Source of the DNA: an uncultured Acidimicrobiales bacterium | GTDB lineage: Bacteria; Actinomycetota; Acidimicrobiia; Acidimicrobiales; SZUA-35 | Length of the DNA: 64,000 bases | NCBI GenBank assembly: GCA_938021675.1 | Contig: CALIFY010000012.1 | Location: forward strand, 1 to 64,000 | Direction of reading: 5' to 3' | In this document: positions 1 through 6,852 of the stretch, piece by piece | Position numbering within the stretch: the first letter of the stretch is position 1 | Layout of the letters: the number at the start of each line of letters is the position of its first letter | The notes under the pieces: generated by a model | Seen by the model: the letters and a program-made list of their open reading frames with translations, nothing else | Told to the model about the DNA's origin: nothing | Databases searched by the model: none | Program-made: the position numbers and the translations under genes

Positions 1-1158
1 CACTACGGGAACCCCCAAATCGCGTTATCGCTGGCCGATACCGAAAGCGGTGGTCGATCGATCTCGGCGGTTTCTCTCCGTATCCGCTTCCCACGAGGCG
101 GCACCCTCACCGACGTGCGGCCGTTTCTTATCTACCGGCCGGGGGAGGCCGGCAGCGACAGCTTCTACCACAAAGGCGACGGCGGCACCGTCGAGTTCCG
201 CCTGGAATCCGACGACGGCACGTCGGCCCATAACCCGACCGGGGAAACACTGGCCAGGACCGGCAACTTGATCGCCGCCCCCGAGCTGTACAAGGGCTCG
301 GGCCCGAGCGACGCCCGTGTCGGCGGCGATGAGGGGGACGACGGCAACTTCCGCAAGTTCACGTTCATCGAGCCGGCCCAGGTACAGGCCGACACCTGGT
401 ACCACCTAGTGATGTACAACACCGGAAACGACCCCCAAAACAACTTCGTTAGCTCCGACAACCTCAACGCCGGTGACCGGGGACGAAATCCGGCCGCCCC
501 GCTCTACGGCGATCTCGATTTCGGCGTCCTGTACGAGCGCGGTGGCTCCTGGACCGACCGTCCGGAGCACTACGCCATCGGCGACTTCTACTTCAGCGAC
601 GGACGGGCCTACGGCAACGGCTACATGGAGGTCGGCGACGTCAACGGCGCGGGCCGGGCGGCCAACTTCGTCTCACCGGACCAGGCGGTGCGGCAACGGT
701 TCGTGCCACCGGAGGATCTGATCGTCAGCGGCGCCCACATCGGCGGCATGCACGTCAGCGGGGCCAACACCCTGACACTTCGGCTGGTCGACAGCGCCGG
801 ATCCGAATTGTGGAGCGGTCCAGCCGAGGGGTTCCCCTCGGGATCGGCGGGTGGCAGCACCTCGGCCGGGTCGGCCGAGTTCCGGGGCAATGAGTCGGTG
901 CCCGACATCACCCTCCGAGGCGGCCAAGAGTATTTCCTCGTCGCCGAATCGACCGGGGGAACCCACACCGTCACCGGCCTGCGGGACGGCAGCGTGAGAT
1001 GGAACTTCTCCAAAGATACGACCGTGGTCGGCCACGCCGAGTTGCGATCCGGTGGCGGCGATTGGCAAGGCTGGCAACTAGGAAGTAGTGCTGGCGCACG
1101 CGACGAATTCGACCTGTCGTTCTACCTGACCACCAAGAACTGCGTTGGCTGCAGCTAA
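1..1158 (+). CDS. Exported/surface protein, C-terminal part (paralogue of 5214-6605)
   Basis: The frame is open from the first base, so the N-terminus lies outside the window; 385 codons are visible. The protein aligns along its whole visible length with the protein at 5214-6605, sharing blocks such as HYGNPQIA, DSFYHKGDGGTVEFRLE, TWYHLVMYNTG and YGNGYMEVG, and both end in an NCVGC motif. By comparison with that full-length copy it probably begins with one N-terminal membrane anchor followed by an extracellular beta-rich region. I do not recognise a named family; the composition (Asp, Gly, Thr, aromatic) fits a carbohydrate-binding or surface-display module. It ends 4 bp before the convergent glycosyltransferase gene. 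A role with the polysaccharide genes is inferred from position only. Confidence 0.75.
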   Translation, partial: HYGNPQIALSLADTESGGRSISAVSLRIRFPRGGTLTDVRPFLIYRPGEAGSDSFYHKGDGGTVEFRLESDDGTSAHNPTGETLARTGNLIAAPELYKGSGPSDARVGGDEGDDGNFRKFTFIEPAQVQADTWYHLVMYNTGNDPQNNFVSSDNLNAGDRGRNPAAPLYGDLDFGVLYERGGSWTDRPEHYAIGDFYFSDGRAYGNGYMEVGDVNGAGRAANFVSPDQAVRQRFVPPEDLIVSGAHIGGMHVSGANTLTLRLVDSAGSELWSGPAEGFPSGSAGGSTSAGSAEFRGNESVPDITLRGGQEYFLVAESTGGTHTVTGLRDGSVRWNFSKDTTVVGHAELRSGGGDWQGWQLGSSAGARDEFDLSFYLTTKNCVGCS

Positions 1159-1162
1159 CGGG

Positions 1163-2278
1163 TTACCCCTCGAAGGTTCGATACAGCTCCAGTAGCTTCG
1201 CCTCTTCGGAATCCCAGGTGAAGCGCTGGCGAACCGCATCGACGCCGTCTCGGGCCGATCGTCTGGCCGTATCGAGCACGTCTGCAGTTGGCCACGTCGG
1301 ATCTTCGGCCGATACCACATGCAATGCCAGCTCGGGGTGCTGGGCCGCCAGCTTGCGGTAGATCTCCATATCGGTCACCACCGCAGGTAGACCGAGCGCC
1401 AGATACTCATAGACCTTGGTCGACTCCGACAGATCGTAGGCCGGGGTCCGCACGGGAAGGAACAGCCCGATATCGCTACCGGCCACGATGGCCATCGCCT
1501 CCGGCCATGGCAGCGGGCCACGATGGTCAACCCATTCCCAGGCCGGATGTTCGGCCAGCTTGTCGAGTAGCGTCTGGCTGGCGTCGCCGACCAACGTCAG
1601 GGTTGCGTCCGTACCGTTGGCTCGCAGCTCGGTCAACAGTTCGAGCATGGCCGATGCGCCACGGTTCTCTTCGATCCGGCCGACGTACACCATTCGCAGC
1701 GGGCTGGGATCAGCCGACTGTTCGTTTCGCTGAGGCAGATCATCGATGTTGGGCAGGTTCCGGAGTACGACCCGGCCTCGAATGTTTGGGTACTGCCAAT
1801 CGTGGGCTACGACGACGGCTGACAGCAGCCGGGAGCTGACACTCAGCGTCCGGTCGAGGACCCGGCCGACGGTAGGCCCCCAACGCCCGAGGTATGCCTT
1901 CTTGGCCATCTGTCGTCCGAGGTCCTCGTGGCAGTCGAACACGACCCGTCTACCGGTGCTTCGAAGGCCGACGAGTAGCGGGAGGAGCTCGGGGTCGTGA
2001 CCATGGATAACGGCGGGCCGGAGACGGGCCAGAAGCCGGAGGGCCAAAAGTTGGGACACGATTGGACGGAAAAGGCGGCTGCGGTCGGCCAATCGCCGCA
2101 ACGAAGCGGGAGCGCCGTCGTAGAGGCCGACGACGTTGACGTCGTGGTACTGGAAGGTTTCACTTCCGTTGGCTACCAGGGTGACCTCGTCGTAGTGGTC
2201 GGCAAGCGAAGCTGCCTCCCTGACCAGGATTCTCGTGTCTCGGGCGGGGTGGACGGTGGTGAGGTGAACGATGCGCAT
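1163..2278 (-). CDS. Glycosyltransferase family 4 (GT-B fold)
   Basis: 371 aa. The N-terminus MRIVHLTTVHPARDTRI is typical of a GT-B acceptor domain. The C-terminal nucleotide-sugar domain opens near residue 190 with RMVYVGRIEENRGA, and the donor-site E-x7-E type segment is seen in ESTKVYEYLALGLPAV. It probably adds a sugar to a lipid-linked glycan at the inner face of the membrane. It is divergent from the sugar transferase at 2504, so the two may share a promoter region. An AGCCTA complement (TAGGCT on this strand) ends 9 nt before the ATG, a spacing compatible with a leaderless transcript. Donor and acceptor cannot be told from sequence. Confidence 0.85.
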   Translation of the reverse strand: MRIVHLTTVHPARDTRILVREAASLADHYDEVTLVANGSETFQYHDVNVVGLYDGAPASLRRLADRSRLFRPIVSQLLALRLLARLRPAVIHGHDPELLPLLVGLRSTGRRVVFDCHEDLGRQMAKKAYLGRWGPTVGRVLDRTLSVSSRLLSAVVVAHDWQYPNIRGRVVLRNLPNIDDLPQRNEQSADPSPLRMVYVGRIEENRGASAMLELLTELRANGTDATLTLVGDASQTLLDKLAEHPAWEWVDHRGPLPWPEAMAIVAGSDIGLFLPVRTPAYDLSESTKVYEYLALGLPAVVTDMEIYRKLAAQHPELALHVVSAEDPTWPTADVLDTARRSARDGVDAVRQRFTWDSEEAKLLELYRTFEG

Positions 2279-2503
2279 GCCCGGTTGAGCCTATCCTTGT
2301 CCTTGTTGGCGTTTGGAGTGGCTGTCCAGCTCGAAGAGAGAATTGACCCAAAGAAAGAATTTGCATTGCAGTTTGGGGAAATTGCCTATCACAGATAGGG
2401 CTGACCGCTCACACTGATATGAGTCGGTCGATCTAGCATGGGATCGCTCGAATCTTTCACGCACAACGGTTGAGTCTTTTGGCGGTCGCGGGAGGGTCGG
2501 TTT

Positions 2504-3373
2504 GTGAAGCGAGCGTTCGATATCTTCATCGGCGGAACAGTATTGGTGGCACTGTCACCAATACTCCTCGTGCTTGCCGTGCTGATCCTGATTTCGATGG
2601 GCCGGCCGATCATGTTCAAGCAGTGGCGGGCCGGAATGGACGGCAAGGCCTTCCAGATGTGGAAGTTTCGCACCATGCGAGATGGTGCTGGCTCCGACGG
2701 CGACCGGATGACCAAGGTCGGTAAGTTCCTCCGCTCGACGAGCCTCGATGAGTTGCCCGAACTGGTCAACGTCGTCAAGGGCGATATGTCGCTCGTCGGT
2801 CCTCGCCCGCTGCACCTATACTACCTCGGGAGATACACCCAGCGTCAGGCTCGGCGTCATGAGGTTCGCCCCGGGGTGACTGGGCTCGCCCAAGTCAGCG
2901 GTCGAAACACCCTCACCTGGGCCGACCGATTCGAACTCGATGTTCAATACGTCGAAGGGGTCACGTTACGGCTCGATCTGCGGATCTTGTTTGAAACGCT
3001 CCGAACCGTTGTCCGTCGCGAGGGAATCTCCAGCGAGGACAACGCAACGATGCGGGAGTTTGCTGGTCGCCTTGTCGAGATGAAGATGGCGCAACGCACG
3101 GCCGATATCGACTTGCCGAGTCGGACGGCCGATATCTACCTGCCGACACGGACCGCCAACATCGATCTCACCAGGCGCACCGGCGACGCCGCGCTGCCCA
3201 GCCGGACAGCCGACGTGTACCTGCCAAAGCGCACCGCCGAGCATTCGGTGATCAACCTAAATCAGAATCGTGCGCCGGATCAGGCCGCCGCTCTGGCGAG
3301 CGATGCTCCGGTGACGACCGGCCTGGCCAAAGACGTGGCCCGGGTGACCGGCGAACTGCCGACCGGCTCGTAA
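2504..3373 (+). CDS. Bacterial sugar transferase (monotopic phosphoglycosyl transferase, PglC/WcaJ core) with repeat tail
   Basis: 289 aa from a GTG start preceded by GGGAGGG about 8 bp upstream. One hydrophobic helix (residues about 10-32) is followed by the family hallmarks KFRTM (54-58), the catalytic Asp-Glu pair at 82-83 (SLDELPEL) and GDMSLVGPRPL. This is the short PglC-like form without the extra transmembrane helices of WbaP/WcaJ. It should transfer a sugar-1-phosphate to undecaprenyl phosphate, starting assembly of a surface glycan. The catalytic core ends near residue 185. It is followed by about 5.5 copies of a 9-residue repeat (consensus RTADIYLPS, residues 198-246) and a polar tail, which is not part of the family. 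Confidence 0.9.
   Translation: MKRAFDIFIGGTVLVALSPILLVLAVLILISMGRPIMFKQWRAGMDGKAFQMWKFRTMRDGAGSDGDRMTKVGKFLRSTSLDELPELVNVVKGDMSLVGPRPLHLYYLGRYTQRQARRHEVRPGVTGLAQVSGRNTLTWADRFELDVQYVEGVTLRLDLRILFETLRTVVRREGISSEDNATMREFAGRLVEMKMAQRTADIDLPSRTADIYLPTRTANIDLTRRTGDAALPSRTADVYLPKRTAEHSVINLNQNRAPDQAAALASDAPVTTGLAKDVARVTGELPTGS
3095..3241 (+). repeat. 27-bp in-frame tandem repeat encoding a 9-residue repeat
   Basis: Units begin at 3095, 3122, 3149, 3176 and 3203, with a partial sixth at 3230. They translate as RTADIDLPS, RTADIYLPT, RTANIDLTR, RTGDAALPS, RTADVYLPK and RTAE. The Arg-Thr start and the Leu at position 7 are invariant in full units, while wobble bases differ, so the repeat is old enough to have drifted but stays under protein-level constraint. 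Confidence 0.9.
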
Positions 3374-3381
3374 CCAACGGC

Positions 3382-3413
3382 GCAACCGGCGCCGATGGCG
3401 GCCACCCGGTTGC
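3382..3413. terminator. Stem-loop between convergent genes, possible bidirectional terminator
   Basis: An 8-bp outer stem (GCAACCGG / CCGGTTGC) encloses an inner GCCG-ATGG-CGGC hairpin. It lies between the ends of the sugar transferase (3373) and the HAD hydrolase (3433). There is no T-tract on either strand, so a classical intrinsic terminator is not proven. Confidence 0.4.
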
Positions 3414-3432
3414 TCGGCCGCCGGTGAGCCGA

Positions 3433-4101
3433 CTACGCGATCTCGTCGAACGAATCGATCTCGACGACGTCATCCGGGGTTGCTAGTTCGGCGTGGAGCG
3501 ACTCGGGTCGCCGGATCCGGACCGCTGTCCATCCTCGTTCCAGCGGAGCGATGAAATCCTTTTTGGGGTTATCACCGATATACCAGCACCGGTCAGGTTC
3601 GGCCCCTGCCGCCGTCTCGACCGTCCGGTAGGCGGCCGGGTGCGGTTTCGACCGCCCCGGTCCGAGCCGCGCCGTCAACACCACGGGGTCGGCGACCGCG
3701 TCGAGCCCTAGGGCGGTCACCTTGGCTTGCTGGGAGGCCTCCGGTCCGTCGGTTATGACCGCCAGCCGACCGGCCCGTTCGATCGTTCGGGTGATGAAGT
3801 TGGCGGCATCGGGTTCGAGTTCGATGGACGGGGCGTGAGATCGGTAGTGATCGATCAGCTCAGCCACGAGGTCGGCCGTCGTCTCCACGCCGTGGGCCGA
3901 GAGGGCTCGGTCGAAGGCATCGCCGCGAACTCCTTCGAGGAACCCGGCCCAGAGGGTGGCCCCGATCCCATCGATTCCGGATCGAGCCTGTAGCAGTCGT
4001 CCAACCGCGTCGAATCCCGATCGTACGTATGCTCGCTCCAAGTAGAGCGTGTCATCGACGTCGAGGGTGATGACGGCGCCGGGCGGTGGCCGGAGTGTCA
4101 T
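3433..4101 (-). CDS. HAD-family hydrolase (phosphatase-like)
   Basis: 222 aa with all four HAD motifs: DVDDT (Asp14 nucleophile, Asp16 acid/base), VITDGP (motif II), SKPHPAAY (motif III lysine) and YIGDNPKKDF (motif IV). This is an HAD-IA type with a helical cap between motifs I and II, acting as a cytosolic phosphomonoesterase. Its ATG overlaps the stop of the upstream ATP-grasp gene by 4 bp (ATGA), so the two are almost certainly co-translated. HAD plus ATP-grasp pairs occur in surface polysaccharide clusters, where they may make or attach a small modifying group. The substrate is unknown. Confidence 0.85.
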   Translation of the reverse strand: MTLRPPPGAVITLDVDDTLYLERAYVRSGFDAVGRLLQARSGIDGIGATLWAGFLEGVRGDAFDRALSAHGVETTADLVAELIDHYRSHAPSIELEPDAANFITRTIERAGRLAVITDGPEASQQAKVTALGLDAVADPVVLTARLGPGRSKPHPAAYRTVETAAGAEPDRCWYIGDNPKKDFIAPLERGWTAVRIRRPESLHAELATPDDVVEIDSFDEIA

Positions 4102-5078
4102 CGAACCGCCGGCAGATCCCGACCGGCCACGTAGACGGCAGCGTCATAGCGGAGCATGACCAGATCATCTTGCCAGGAGAACCACCGTGGCTCGACCGGC
4201 AGGCCCAACGCTTCAGCCACTACGGCGGCGGTAAACGTGGCGCCGGCGGCATGGCTGAGTGGGTAGCCGCCGCCGAACCGAGGGTTGACCTCGATGAAAC
4301 GGGGACCATCGTCGGCCACGATGGCCTGGACGGTTATCGGCCCGCGGGCACCGGGGAGAGCTTCCACCACGGCGGAGACTTCGCGCTCTAACCCGGCATC
4401 AGACACCGTTCGACCCTTGGCGATCTCCCCGGCTCGAACTGCGATTCGTTGTCGTGGCACAACGCTGCGGCAGCGGCCCGCTCGGTCGACCCAGCAGTCC
4501 ATCGTATATTCCGGGCCATCGATGAGTTCCTCGATGACCCCCGGCCCGTAGCGTTCGGTGGCCAGGTCGATGTCGTTTGGAGACTCGACCGGTTGGGCGC
4601 CGATCGAGGAGCTGCCCTGGAGTGGTTTGAAAAAGAGAGGCCACCGCTCGGACGGCAGATCGTCGACCTCGGATCGCTCGTACTGCTGGGGCACGGCGAA
4701 TCCGGCCGAAGCGAACCAGGCGCTCGATCGACCCTTATCGGCGCTGATATGGATGACCTCTGGATCCGACACCAGGACCGATGCATCGAGTTCGGTCCGG
4801 TGGGTGGCCAGCATGGCCAATTCGGTATCGATGGTCGGAACGACGATGTCGATTCCCTCCCGATCGATGATGTCTCGAAGCGCGTCGAGGTAGTCGGGAT
4901 CGTCGAGCCGGGGAACGAGAACGAACCGGTCGGCAAGGTGGCCGGCGGAACTCAATGGCGAGCAGTCGGATGCGACTACCGTGGCGGTGCAGCCCGCCAG
5001 TTCGGCCCCGTGGCGGAGCAGATCGACGAGGGCCCCACGGCGGCCGGCCGCCGAGAGCAGGATGGTTACCTCGGGCAT
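4098..5078 (-). CDS. ATP-grasp ligase (carbamoyl-phosphate-synthase-like)
   Basis: 326 aa from the ATG at 5078, which has GGAGGG about 9 bp upstream. A longer reading from 5207 would translate the low-complexity repeat at 5126-5173 and is rejected. The N-terminal domain starts with TILLSAAGRRGAL, a pre-ATP-grasp Rossmann-like fold. The ATP-grasp fold follows, with a lysine in PLFFKPLQGSSS and the metal-binding FIEVNPRFGGGYP near residue 270. It should join a carboxylate to an amine or another nucleophile using ATP. It is coupled to the HAD gene and downstream of a surface-protein gene, so a role in decorating the glycan or surface protein is plausible. Substrate unknown. Confidence 0.85.
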   Translation of the reverse strand: MPEVTILLSAAGRRGALVDLLRHGAELAGCTATVVASDCSPLSSAGHLADRFVLVPRLDDPDYLDALRDIIDREGIDIVVPTIDTELAMLATHRTELDASVLVSDPEVIHISADKGRSSAWFASAGFAVPQQYERSEVDDLPSERWPLFFKPLQGSSSIGAQPVESPNDIDLATERYGPGVIEELIDGPEYTMDCWVDRAGRCRSVVPRQRIAVRAGEIAKGRTVSDAGLEREVSAVVEALPGARGPITVQAIVADDGPRFIEVNPRFGGGYPLSHAAGATFTAAVVAEALGLPVEPRWFSWQDDLVMLRYDAAVYVAGRDLPAVR

Positions 5079-5125
5079 CGACGTCCCTCCGATTCGTTGG
5101 TCAGATCCCGGCCTCGGCGAAGGCC

Positions 5126-5173
5126 GTGTTCTCGTTGGTGTTCTTTGTGTTCTTTGTGTTCTTGGTGTTCTCG
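5126..5173. repeat. 9-bp tandem repeat in intergenic/leader region
   Basis: Units of GTGTTCTTT lie at 5138-5146, 5147-5155, 5156-5164 (last base G) and 5165-5173 (GTGTTCTCG), with a further copy at 5126-5134. The array lies between the ATP-grasp start (5078) and the stop of the upstream surface gene (5214), so it would be in the mRNA just upstream of the ATP-grasp ribosome binding site. Confidence 0.85.
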
Positions 5174-5213
5174 TTCTGGTCTTCGGTCCCGGCGGTGGCC
5201 CGACCATGATCGG

Positions 5214-6605
5214 CTATCGACAGCCGACACAGTTCGAAGTCACAAAGTAGAAGGACAGGTCGAACTGTTCGGTCGGGCCTTCGTCGCCGAGGCTCCAACC
5301 CTGCCAGTCTCCAGATGATGAACTGACCTCGGCGTGGCCCGTGACGGTAGACGCCGCCCCGAACCCGTAGCTTTGCGTGCCATCGCGAACACCGGGAATG
5401 GTGTGGGTTCCGCCGACCGACTCGATGGTCAGCACGTATTCTTCGCCGCTTCGGAGCTCGATGCTTGGCAGGTCGGTCGTGCCTCGAAATTCGGCCAGTC
5501 CGACGGTGTTGCTCCCGGTCGGAGTGTTCGACGGTTCACCGGTTGGGAATTCGCCGACCGTTCCATCCCACAGTGGCTCGCCATCGGCGTCGGTGAGTCG
5601 CAGCGCGACTTGGTTTGGTCCGTCGACATGCATCGCTCCGATGTGGGCCTCGGTCACGATGAGGTCTTCCTCTGGCCGGAACCGTTGCCTGATCGATTGC
5701 GTCGGCTCGACGAAGTTGGCAACCCGGTCTGGTCCGTTGACGCTACCGACCTCCATATACCCGTTTCCGTAGCTGGAGCCATCGGAGAAAAGGTATTCGC
5801 CGATAGCCCAATGGGAGTCTCGGTCGGTCCACGCTCCGTCCGATTGATACACGGTCGAAAAGTCGGCGTCTTCGAACACTGGCACCCGCGGGTCGCGGTC
5901 TTCATCACCGGCGAAGAAATCGTCATAGCTGACGAAGTTGTCCTCCGGTGATGTTCCCGTGTTGTACATGACAAGGTGGTACCAGGTGTTTGCCTCGACA
6001 TCGACCGGTTCGAGGAATGAGAACCTCCGGAAATTTCCGTCGTCGCCGTCCTCGCCGCCGACCCGAGCGTCGTCCGGACCAGAGCCTTCATAGATCTCTG
6101 GTCCTCCGATGAGATCGCCGGTTCGGGCCAGCACGTCTCCGGAGGGGAAGTGGTCCGGTGTGCCATCGTCGGCCTCCAACCGGAATTCGACGGTGCCGCC
6201 ATCTCCCTTGTGGTAGAAGCTGTCGTCGCCTTCCTCTCCTGGGACATAGATCAGGAACGGCCGAACCGCCTCCAGCGTTCCGCTCCGGGGGAAGCGGATG
6301 CGATGGGAGACGGCGTCGATCGATTTACCGCCCACCTCGGTGTCGGCTAACGACACTGCGATTTGCGGGTTCCCGTAGTGGCGGAACACCATCGGGGTGT
6401 CGGCGGCTGCCGGGATCACGTCGATGGCCCGGTCGGCGGTGTCAGACCCGATGAACCCGAGCTGGAAGGCGAGAAGCGTGCCAGCGATGACGATGATGGC
6501 CACGACGGCTGCCGCGATAGCGATCGCCAATCTCCGGCCTGAATTGTGGGCGCCACCGATCCGCCTGTTGTCTTCTCGCTGGGGTGGAACACTAACTGAC
6601 CGCAT
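5214..6605 (-). CDS. Membrane-anchored exported protein, paralogue of the protein at 1-1158
   Basis: 463 aa. A basic N-terminus is followed by one hydrophobic helix (residues about 25-48, AIAIAAAVVAIIVIAGTLLA), so the remaining roughly 400 residues should be outside the membrane. The outer region is acidic, Gly/Asp/Thr-rich and beta-like, with repeated phrases also found in the first gene (DDARVGG, DGNFRRFSF, NGYMEVGSVNG) and a terminal NCVGC. I do not recognise a named domain. By eye the first 140 comparable residues of the two paralogues are about 70% identical. It is the first gene of a likely three-gene run with the ATP-grasp and HAD genes. The pair point inward at the glycan cassette, which suggests they are its surface partners. 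Confidence 0.75.
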   Translation of the reverse strand: MRSVSVPPQREDNRRIGGAHNSGRRLAIAIAAAVVAIIVIAGTLLAFQLGFIGSDTADRAIDVIPAAADTPMVFRHYGNPQIAVSLADTEVGGKSIDAVSHRIRFPRSGTLEAVRPFLIYVPGEEGDDSFYHKGDGGTVEFRLEADDGTPDHFPSGDVLARTGDLIGGPEIYEGSGPDDARVGGEDGDDGNFRRFSFLEPVDVEANTWYHLVMYNTGTSPEDNFVSYDDFFAGDEDRDPRVPVFEDADFSTVYQSDGAWTDRDSHWAIGEYLFSDGSSYGNGYMEVGSVNGPDRVANFVEPTQSIRQRFRPEEDLIVTEAHIGAMHVDGPNQVALRLTDADGEPLWDGTVGEFPTGEPSNTPTGSNTVGLAEFRGTTDLPSIELRSGEEYVLTIESVGGTHTIPGVRDGTQSYGFGAASTVTGHAEVSSSSGDWQGWSLGDEGPTEQFDLSFYFVTSNCVGCR

Positions 6606-6852
6606 CGTCTAGGACCGCCGGCTTCCCTTGGGTGACGTCGACCGTAGCCTACCGATCGAACGGGTTAGGAGTTCGGCGGGGCTAGCGCCGGTCAGCGCTG
6701 ATCGTCTAGACACTCTCACGTTTTAGTTATAGGGTCTTGCCAACGGGGCCCGTAGGCGGTTGCCGAGCAGCGCGACCCAAAGAACGCTCGCTCGGTGTCG
6801 GCAAGCAGAATAGTGTTCTCAATCTCATCGTGCGCAAGAGGGAGGCATATCA

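Noticed and set aside
4449..5318. 289-codon open frame on the plus strand
   Set aside because: It is antisense to the ATP-grasp gene and its composition is typical of a GC-rich shadow frame.
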